Shown here: positions 58,204-64,000 of the stretch, piece by piece
Layout: the number at the start of each line of letters is the position of its first letter
How positions within the stretch are numbered: the stretch's first letter is position 1
The notes under the pieces: generated by a model
Database searches by the model: none
What the model saw: the letters and a program-made list of their open reading frames with translations, nothing else
What the model was told of the DNA's origin: nothing
Assembly: GCF_016595215.1 (NCBI RefSeq)
Contig: NZ_JAENHK010000005.1
Coordinates: forward strand, 326,605-390,604
Origin: Chryseobacterium paridis
Lineage (GTDB): Bacteria; Bacteroidota; Bacteroidia; Flavobacteriales; Weeksellaceae
Direction of reading: 5' to 3'
DNA length: 64,000 nucleotides
Position numbers and translations under genes: made by a program

Positions 58204-58773
58204 ATGAACACAAGATCAAAAATCGCAGTATTCGGAATGGTAGCATTATCATTTGCGTTCAGTGGAACGGTAACTGCACAAACGATGAAAGAAAAAACAG
58301 TAATGGTAGGGGGAGCTGCAATGTATCCATCAAAAAATATCATTGAAAATGCTGTTAATTCAAAAGATCATAAAACATTAGTAGCTGCAGTAAAGGCCGC
58401 AGGATTAGTAGAAACTTTACAGGGAGCAGGTCCTTTTACTGTATTGGCACCTACTGATGCTGCATTTGCAAAACTTCCAAAAGGTACAGTAGAAAACCTG
58501 GTTAAACCAGAAAATAAAGAAATGCTTACCAAAATTTTAACGTATCATGTATTAGCTGGAAAATATAATGCTAAAGAAATATGGGCCGCTGTAAAAGCAG
58601 GAAACGGAAAAAGCATGATGAAAACTGTAGAAGGGGAAGATGTAACTTTCTGGACAAAAGGTAAAGATCTTTACATACAAGACGCAAAAGGAAACAACGC
58701 AAAAGTTACAATAGCTGATGTGAATCAGTCAAATGGAGTAATCCATGTAATAGACACTGTCCTTATGCCATAG
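58204..58773 (+). CDS. Secreted fasciclin-domain protein
   Basis: A 189-residue protein with a Sec signal (VALSFAFSGTVTAQ) and a single fasciclin (FAS1) domain from about 48: LVAAVKAAGLVETLQGAGPFTVLAPTDAAFAKLPKGTVENLV, then LTYHVLAGKY and NGVIHVIDTVLMP, with both conserved H1 and H2 boxes. FAS1 domains mediate adhesion. Fasciclin genes commonly sit next to SigK/RskA-type pairs, so this is probably their target. Divergent from the sigma gene across 296 bases. Confidence 0.93.
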   Translation: MNTRSKIAVFGMVALSFAFSGTVTAQTMKEKTVMVGGAAMYPSKNIIENAVNSKDHKTLVAAVKAAGLVETLQGAGPFTVLAPTDAAFAKLPKGTVENLVKPENKEMLTKILTYHVLAGKYNAKEIWAAVKAGNGKSMMKTVEGEDVTFWTKGKDLYIQDAKGNNAKVTIADVNQSNGVIHVIDTVLMP

Positions 58774-58799
58774 TTTTTAATTTTTTTATGGTTTAAATA

Positions 58800-58833
58800 A
58801 ATAATCCCTTACTTGTTTAAGTAAGGGATTATT
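58800..58833. terminator. Bidirectional terminator
   Basis: AATAATCCCTTACTT / AAGTAAGGGATTATT stem between the convergent fasciclin and 58860-59609 genes. Confidence 0.92.
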
Positions 58834-58859
58834 TTAATTTCTTAGTTGAAGTAATGTAT

Positions 58860-59609
58860 TTATTTTCCTAAAAATATATCTTTAGAATATCCTCCGTTCG
58901 AAGAAGGAACTTCTATTACAATATTTCCATTTTCATAATAACCGATTGTGGTATCTCCATTTTCAAATTTCACCCTAAAAACATCTTTTTTAGTAGTTTC
59001 CTTAAAGGTTGCATAAGGAACTGAACTATCTGGTCTCACAAGAATAAACTGGCTATTATCAATCTGCACTTTTTGTAGACTTAGTTTTCCATTACTATAC
59101 TTGCTCGCTGAACTTCCAGTAGAAGAAGTAACATTTTCAGTCGATGGGCTTTCTTTTACCTGTTCAACAACCTTTGTTTCAGCTGGCATTACCACTGTAG
59201 TAGGATAAGAAACAGGGATTGTTACGAAAGTTTCCTTTAGTGCTTCTTGAAATCCTTCTTTATACTCTTTGATTTTTGAGACTCCTTTACTCGCTAATAA
59301 CACCTTATCATGACAATCTTTAAACTGTAAAATAACCTTATTTCGTAAAAAGCCACTATCATCAATAACATCAGCATTTAAAACATTACAAGGGTTATCC
59401 TTTGCTTCAAAAGGCCACTGATCTTTATTTCCCTTAAGAACCACATATTTTTTTCCATTCAAAAATTTTGCCAATAGAACGTCTAAATCAAATTTCTCTT
59501 TGAAAGTGGTAAACTTCTCTGGAATAGAAACATATTTATAGTCGGATACCTTTTGTCCGAAAACCAACATCGAACAAATGGTTAATATAAGTATTGATCC
59601 CTTTTTCAT
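58860..59609 (-). CDS. Secreted protein of unknown function next to a PorV/PorQ-like gene
   Basis: A 249-residue protein with a Sec signal (MKKGSILILTICSMLVFGQ). An N-terminal domain (about 25-135: KYVVLKGNKDQWPFEAKDNPCNVLNADVIDDSGF with Cys pair; VILQFKDCHDKVLLASKG) is followed by a Ser/Thr linker (SPSTENVTSSTGSSASK, about 155-170) and a small beta domain (QVQIDNSQFILVRPDSS). No type IX sorting tail is seen. It is the last gene of an operon with the PorV/PorQ-like gene (11-base gap) and the DMT exporter. Function unknown to me. Confidence 0.82.
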   Translation of the reverse strand: MKKGSILILTICSMLVFGQKVSDYKYVSIPEKFTTFKEKFDLDVLLAKFLNGKKYVVLKGNKDQWPFEAKDNPCNVLNADVIDDSGFLRNKVILQFKDCHDKVLLASKGVSKIKEYKEGFQEALKETFVTIPVSYPTTVVMPAETKVVEQVKESPSTENVTSSTGSSASKYSNGKLSLQKVQIDNSQFILVRPDSSVPYATFKETTKKDVFRVKFENGDTTIGYYENGNIVIEVPSSNGGYSKDIFLGK

Positions 59610-59620
59610 ATTTTTAATTT

Positions 59621-60703
59621 TTAATCATTTCTAAATGTTCCCATATCTAACTTTAGAGAAAAGAAGTTGGAATAAAAGTTAGAACCCCCGATTCCTGAGT
59701 TTGTAATTGCATAATCTAGAGTAAGCCCTCTATATCTAATTCCTAAACCGGCACTTGGCTGAAAAGATACTTTTCTTTTTAAATCCTCGATATCTGTTAT
59801 AGATTGAAAACGATTTACCCCAAGTCTTACAAAAATCATTTTCTGATAACCTAATTCAGCTCCAGCATAAGGAGTAATACTTGCAAAGTCTGTTGATACA
59901 AGAGCTGCTGTCTTAGCGAAATCTATATTAATACCCGCTTCAGGTAATACATATACACTGCTGTTTATTTCAAACATCTTACTCGCCCCTACATTAAGCT
60001 TAGGCATCGTAAGTTCCATTTTGTCCTTAGGTGCCGGGTTAAATTCTTCTCCATTTACAACAGTAGATAATTCTTTCTGATTGATACTCCAAAAGTTAAC
60101 AGTCGTAGTTGCATCACGAAGCATTCCTCCAAATTTCCACCCATTGTCAGCCTTATAGATTGCACCAATATCAAATCCAAATCCATATCCATTTGCAAAT
60201 TTACCCACATTTCTGTAGACAATTTTGGCATTGACACCTACATCCAATTTTGTATTTCCACCAGGATGAAAAGCATAAGAGAGGATCGCAGCATAATCGG
60301 ATTGTGAAAACTTTGTGATCTTGTCATAATCGATATTTCCTTCAGCATCGATCATTTGGGTTGTATTCAAAATATTATCAACTCCAAGCCTCACTATTGA
60401 AACTCCAAATACCCCTTCTTCCAATACTTTTGCATATGCCAGATAATCATACTTTGCGATAGATTCAAAATATTCAGCGTGCATGGCAGCTCCTTGCCAA
60501 TCTCTTTCAATCGACATTAAACCAGCGGGGTTCCACATTGGTGAATAGACATCATCTTGATTGGAAATAACAGCTCCCCCCATTGCCAAACCTCTTGCAC
60601 CAGCTCCTATATTTAAGAATTCATTGGAATATTTTCTGATAATTTGAGATTGAGACAATCCAAATGCTAAAGAAAATAGGAATAATAGATATTTTTTCAT
60701 CAT
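59621..60703 (-). CDS. PorV/PorQ-family outer-membrane protein
   Basis: A 360-residue protein with a Sec signal (...LAFGLSQSQ) and the PorV/PorQ opening YSNEFLNIGAGARGLAMGGAVISNQDDVYSPMWNPAGL, then barrel strands ending FKLDMG-like near the C-terminus. PorV is an outer-membrane shuttle of type IX secretion; PorQ-like proteins are paralogues. This one is probably a paralogue with unclear cargo. Start ATG at 60703 (a second ATG follows directly). It is between the DMT exporter (13-base gap) and the secreted unknown. Confidence 0.88.
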   Translation of the reverse strand: MMKKYLLFLFSLAFGLSQSQIIRKYSNEFLNIGAGARGLAMGGAVISNQDDVYSPMWNPAGLMSIERDWQGAAMHAEYFESIAKYDYLAYAKVLEEGVFGVSIVRLGVDNILNTTQMIDAEGNIDYDKITKFSQSDYAAILSYAFHPGGNTKLDVGVNAKIVYRNVGKFANGYGFGFDIGAIYKADNGWKFGGMLRDATTTVNFWSINQKELSTVVNGEEFNPAPKDKMELTMPKLNVGASKMFEINSSVYVLPEAGINIDFAKTAALVSTDFASITPYAGAELGYQKMIFVRLGVNRFQSITDIEDLKRKVSFQPSAGLGIRYRGLTLDYAITNSGIGGSNFYSNFFSLKLDMGTFRND

Positions 60704-60716
60704 ATAAATTTGATGC

Positions 60717-61595
60717 TTAGTTAGTTTTTTTTTGTTTCCTGGCTTTTATCAACCCGTTGGCAATAATCGCTAATATCATAACCAATGATGCTACATAAAA
60801 TATAGGGCTCATATGTTCTGATTCGCCAAAGATAAAAAAAGCTAGTATAATTCCGTAGACTGGTTCTAAATTAACTGTCAAAATTAGTGTAAAAGGAGAA
60901 ATATACTTCATCAGATTCACCGATTCTAACATTGGAAAAGCCGTAAAAACACTTGCTAACAAGCATATTAACGCAAGATCCCTATAGTTTATTTCATTCA
61001 TTTGAAAAATTTGCCCGGAAAATAAATAAAATATCAATAAAACTGACCAACCACAGAATATTTCATAAAAAATAATATTACCAGAGCTTGTTTTTCCAAA
61101 CATTTTACCATTAAAAACGGAAAAAACAGTTCCAAAGATTGCACATAAGACCCCAAAAAGAATTCCCTCTTTATACTGAAATTCAGTTTTAAAGATCAAT
61201 AGGATACAAGCCACAATCACAATGCCCATGATTACCTCTGAAATATCTATTTTTCTTTTAAAAATAATAGGTTCCAAAATCGAGGCAAAAAGGGTGGATA
61301 AAGATAAACAGCTTAGGGCTATGGAAACATTGGAAACTTTTATTGAATAAAAAAAACAAAACCAATGAGCAGCCATAGCTGTACCAATGGCGGCCAATTG
61401 AAAAAATATTTTCTTTGAAACTTTAATACTCTCCTTCTTGTATATCCTTATATAAGCATATAAAAAAATAGCCGCAAATAACATTCTGTAGAATACCAGA
61501 ATCTGTGCATTAGCATGAATTAATTTTCCTAAGATTGCAGTGAACCCCCATAAAAATATAATTAAATGCAATCTGAAAAGTGCTAATTTATGCAT
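60717..61595 (-). CDS. DMT-superfamily EamA-type transporter
   Basis: The 292-residue protein has ten membrane segments in two EamA repeats (LHLIIFLWGFTAILGKLIH; GVLCAIFGTVFSVFNGKMFGKTSSGNIIFYE) and a basic end. EamA members export amino acids or metabolites, but the substrate is unknown. It is the first gene of a three-gene minus-strand operon with PorV/PorQ-like and a secreted protein. A TAAATTTG element precedes it (61621-61628, minus). Confidence 0.9.
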   Translation of the reverse strand: MHKLALFRLHLIIFLWGFTAILGKLIHANAQILVFYRMLFAAIFLYAYIRIYKKESIKVSKKIFFQLAAIGTAMAAHWFCFFYSIKVSNVSIALSCLSLSTLFASILEPIIFKRKIDISEVIMGIVIVACILLIFKTEFQYKEGILFGVLCAIFGTVFSVFNGKMFGKTSSGNIIFYEIFCGWSVLLIFYLFSGQIFQMNEINYRDLALICLLASVFTAFPMLESVNLMKYISPFTLILTVNLEPVYGIILAFFIFGESEHMSPIFYVASLVMILAIIANGLIKARKQKKTN

Positions 61596-61620
61596 AACCT
61601 ACCTTTGAATTTTTAAAATG

Positions 61621-61628
61621 CAAATTTA
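61621..61628 (-). promoter_or_regulatory. -7 element of the DMT-PorV operon
   Basis: TAAATTTG on the minus strand, 25 bases before the DMT ATG. Confidence 0.5.
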
Positions 61629-61811
61629 CGAATAGCTTTTTCAAATTCTTCCATAAAAAAATAGATAGCCTGAGAAAAAACAGATAAAACTAACACAGTT
61701 CTTAGCAACTTCACTTAATTTCATTTTTCACACAACATTTCTTGCACTAATTTGGTAAAGAATCTAACAATTAATCTAGATATCTTACGACTGTTGAAAA
61801 AATATAGAAAT

Positions 61812-61845
61812 AAAAAACCCCGAAAATTTGTTCAACTTTCGGGGC
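61812..61845 (-). terminator. Orphan terminator, end of the candidate small RNA
   Basis: CCCCGAAA / TTTCGGGG stem with a strong T-run only on the minus strand, far from any minus-strand stop codon upstream of it. Confidence 0.75.
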
Positions 61846-61922
61846 TTTCAAATAATAAACTATTAAAAAAATAAACTAGGAACAGAGTAATTAAGAGGAC
61901 AATAATACCCCTCAATACTCTT
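61812..61922 (-). ncRNA. Candidate small RNA with promoter and terminator
   Basis: On the minus strand a promoter (TTG at 61954-61952, 18 bases, TAACTTTA at 61933-61926) would start an RNA at about 61921. Its 5' end folds into a 14-pair hairpin (61921-61884): AGAGTA pairs with TACTCT and TTGAGGGG with CCTCTTAA, one bulged T and a 9-base loop. It ends in a rho-independent terminator, CCCCGAAA / TTTCGGGG with TTTTTT (61845-61812). The total is about 110 nt; no gene on this strand explains the terminator. Other parts of 61629-62074 hold no gene. 6S-Flavo or another known RNA cannot be ruled in or out by eye. Confidence 0.55.
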
Positions 61923-61925
61923 ACG

Positions 61926-61954
61926 TAAAGTTAGCAAAAATATCAATTAATCAA
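61926..61954 (-). promoter_or_regulatory. Promoter of the candidate small RNA
   Basis: TTG, 18 bases, TAACTTTA on the minus strand; one mismatch to TAnnTTTG. No protein-coding gene follows on this strand before 61595. Confidence 0.5.
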
Positions 61955-62074
61955 AAATAATTTCTTGTTAAATATTTCACAATTTTCTGTAAACCAAAGT
62001 ATTAAACAACCGTTTTATTAAAATTAATATTCTCTTTAAAAATAGTATCTTTAGGCGTAAAAAATTAAAATTTT

Positions 62075-63703
62075 ATGGATATCGAATTCAACAAACGAGA
62101 AGATCAAAATAGATTAAAATTATCTGAAATAAATCGTTTACTTGCCGAAATAAAGAAAGGAGGTGGAGAGAAAAAGCTTCAAAAGTTACGTGAAGAAGGA
62201 AAAATGACTGCAAGAGAAAGAATTGATTATCTTCTTGATAAAGATTCAGATTCCATAGAAGTAGGAGCTTTTGCAGGTTATGAAATGTACGAAGAGCATG
62301 GCGGCTGTCCGGGAGGAGGTGTTGTGGTTGTTATCGGCTATGTTTCAGGAAGACAATGCCTTGTTGTAGCCAATGATGCTTCTGTAAAAGCAGGTGCCTG
62401 GTTTCCTATTACTGGCAAGAAAAATCTTAGAGCACAGGAAATTGCCATGGAAAATAAGCTTCCTATTATCTATCTTGTAGATTCTGCGGGTGTTTATTTG
62501 CCAATGCAAGATGAAATATTCCCTGATAAAGAACATTTTGGAAGAATTTTTAGAAACAATGCTAAAATGAGCTCTATGGGAATTATACAAATTTCTGCTG
62601 TTATGGGAAGCTGTGTTGCAGGAGGAGCTTATTTACCTATTATGAGTGATGAAGCGATGATTGTAGATAAAACAGGTTCTATTTTCTTAGCTGGAAGTTA
62701 TCTTGTTAAAGCTGCCATAGGTGAAACCATAGATAATGAAACATTAGGTGGAGCAACTACACACTGCTCTATTTCAGGTGTCACAGATTATAAGGCTAAG
62801 GATGATAAAGACGCTCTAGATAGAATTAAAAACATCATGAAATCTATTGGGAGCACTGAAAAAGCTGGTTTTGATAGAATCGAAAGTTTTCCACCAAAAG
62901 AAAATCCTGAAAATATCTTTGGCATAATGCCAGCATCAAGAGCTGAGCAATATGATACATTGGACATTATTAAATGTATGGTAGATAATTCTGAATACGA
63001 AGAATACAAGCCTGATTATGGGAAAACTATAATTTGTGCAACAGCGAGAGTTGATGGTTGGTCGGTAGGAATTGTAGCTAATCAAAGAAAACTTGTGAAG
63101 AGCGGTAAAGGAGAAATGCAGTTTGGAGGTGTTATCTACTCTGACTCTGCTGATAAAGCAACAAGATTTATAGCCAATTGTAATCAAAGAAAAATACCTT
63201 TGATCTTCTTACAGGATGTTACAGGATTTATGGTAGGTTCAAAATCTGAACATGGAGGCATCATTAAAGATGGAGCAAAAATGGTGAATGCTGTTGCTAA
63301 TTCTGTAGTACCTAAATTCACAATTATAACAGGAAATTCATATGGAGCTGGTAATTATGCAATGTGTGGGAAAGCATACGATCCACGATTAATTGTTGCA
63401 TGGCCATGGGCTGATTTAGCTGTAATGGGAGGTGCACAAGCTGCAAAAGTATTGGCACAAATTCAGGAATCGACATTGAAAAAACAAGGTAAAGAAATCA
63501 CAGAAGAAGAGCATAACGAGATCTTAGATAGTATCTCAAAAAGATATCAAAAACAAACAGAAGCTACTTATGCCGCGTCCAGATTATGGACTGATGCTAT
63601 TATTAATCCAATAGATACAAGAAAATGGATATCTATGGGTATTGAGGCTGCTAATCACTCTCCTATTACCGAGAAATTTAATTTAGGAGTAATACAGGTT
63701 TGA
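62075..63703 (+). CDS. Acyl-CoA carboxylase beta subunit, methylcrotonyl-CoA type
   Basis: The 542-residue carboxyltransferase has GKMTARERIDYLLD, GGCPGGGVVVVIGYVSG, GAWFPITGKKNLRAQEIAMENKLPIIYLVDSAGVYLP, VMGSCVAGGAYLPIMSDEAMIV and LGGATTHCSISGVTDY. The last and the AGAWFP region resemble 3-methylcrotonyl-CoA carboxylase beta more than the propionyl enzyme, pointing to leucine breakdown. The biotin-bearing alpha subunit is not in the window. It transfers CO2 from carboxybiotin to the acyl-CoA, in the cytoplasm. A near-consensus TATCTTTA lies about 20 bases upstream. Confidence 0.92.
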   Translation: MDIEFNKREDQNRLKLSEINRLLAEIKKGGGEKKLQKLREEGKMTARERIDYLLDKDSDSIEVGAFAGYEMYEEHGGCPGGGVVVVIGYVSGRQCLVVANDASVKAGAWFPITGKKNLRAQEIAMENKLPIIYLVDSAGVYLPMQDEIFPDKEHFGRIFRNNAKMSSMGIIQISAVMGSCVAGGAYLPIMSDEAMIVDKTGSIFLAGSYLVKAAIGETIDNETLGGATTHCSISGVTDYKAKDDKDALDRIKNIMKSIGSTEKAGFDRIESFPPKENPENIFGIMPASRAEQYDTLDIIKCMVDNSEYEEYKPDYGKTIICATARVDGWSVGIVANQRKLVKSGKGEMQFGGVIYSDSADKATRFIANCNQRKIPLIFLQDVTGFMVGSKSEHGGIIKDGAKMVNAVANSVVPKFTIITGNSYGAGNYAMCGKAYDPRLIVAWPWADLAVMGGAQAAKVLAQIQESTLKKQGKEITEEEHNEILDSISKRYQKQTEATYAASRLWTDAIINPIDTRKWISMGIEAANHSPITEKFNLGVIQV

Positions 63704-63727
63704 TAAGAGTACAATATATATATTTAT

Positions 63728-63756
63728 AGCCCTATTTGAAAAAGTGGGGCTTTTTT
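63728..63756 (+). terminator. Terminator of the carboxylase gene
   Basis: AGCCC / GGGCT stem followed by six T. Short stem, but well placed. Confidence 0.65.
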
Positions 63757-63775
63757 GTGGTATATGGTTTTTAAA

Positions 63776-64000
63776 ATTGAAAGTTGAAAGTTGAAAGTTT
63801 ATAGGGAGAGCTTTAAGTTTTGGCTAAAGCCGTTTTGGATTTGGGATCTTATTATTGAAGGCGGGCTAAAGCCCACCTCTATTGATGGTTTTATTCTCTC
63901 TCGCGGATTAAGCAGATAACGCAGATGAAAACAATTGAAAATTGAAAGTTTAAAATTGAAAATGTATAGGCAGAGTTCTATGTTTTGGCTAAAGCAGCTT
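63776..64000. repeat. Dispersed repeats at the right edge
   Basis: TTGAAAG words in tandem (63778-63799), then TTTTGGCTAAAGC at 63818 and again near 63982, so about 50 bases repeat 165 bases apart. Between them the palindrome GGGCTAAAGCCC (63863-63874) and the word TCGCGGATTAAGCAGATAAC are typical Chryseobacterium intergenic repeats (from memory). No gene is seen in 63704-64000. Confidence 0.65.

Noticed and set aside
61596..62074. 5' attenuator of the acyl-CoA carboxylase gene on the plus strand
   Set aside because: The hairpin has its T-run on the minus strand only, and it lies 230 bases before the ATG; the minus-strand small RNA explains it better.

Overview
The window looks like a stretch of core chromosome from a Flavobacteriia bacterium, most likely Chryseobacterium or a close Weeksellaceae relative. 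This rests on low GC, promoters of the Bacteroidetes type (TTG, 17-23 bases, TAnnTTTG) with no Shine-Dalgarno signals, PorP/SprF and PorV/PorQ type proteins and a type IX sorting tail, and lineage families such as DUF5606, DUF3822, DUF4139 and a kinase-less PASTA protein. I see no tRNA, rRNA, CRISPR array, insertion sequence, integrase or phage gene. Species assignment is inference from gene content.

Layout. 1-8.0 kb: the 3' part of a GAF-domain gene, a bestrophin-like channel gene next to an HD-hydrolase/PycTM (Pycsar-effector-like) membrane fusion gene, and, divergent from the latter by 26 bases, a 1238-residue lipoprotein joining a metallophosphoesterase to an outer-membrane barrel. 8.0-11.6 kb (minus strand): a lipoprotein, mazG, DUF5606, def and ruvX. 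11.7-18.7 kb: sixA, a type IX-secreted propeller protein, a serine hydrolase, a YfcE/Smr/DUF3822/rsmD series, and a divergent HxlR regulator/nitroreductase pair sharing a symmetric double promoter. 18.7-25.7 kb (minus): murI, DUF4139, hemW, porP/sprF, rluD, PASTA. 25.8-34.5 kb: ddl-coaD, a TRIC-type channel, dihydrofolate reductase, a LemA-TPM-TPM operon and a KefF/KefB-like pair. 34.7-43.1 kb: an M3 peptidase, YchJ, SlyD-type FKBP, VF530, a threefold repeat of about 133 bp, and sbcD-sbcC. 43.1-54.7 kb: luciferase-like oxidoreductase, S9 and S8 peptidases, YceI, YgiD, GNAT, DUF2059 and a histidine ammonia-lyase. 54.7-64 kb: uvrC, an ECF sigma/anti-sigma pair divergent from a fasciclin protein, a secreted-protein/PorV/DMT-exporter operon, an acyl-CoA carboxylase beta subunit, and dispersed repeats at the right edge.

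The genes are mostly housekeeping (DNA repair, cell wall, folate, translation quality control, envelope biogenesis). The observations most worth a second look are: the HD-PycTM/bestrophin pair; a candidate small RNA of about 110 nt on the minus strand near 61.8-61.9 kb with its own promoter and terminator; the 34-bp dyad carrying two overlapping, oppositely directed promoters at 18.0 kb; an ECF sigma gene whose natural N-terminus is only reached by a one-base shift in an A-run; a subtilase without the usual oxyanion Asn; and several palindromic or tandem intergenic elements. Everything here was read by eye; no database search was run.
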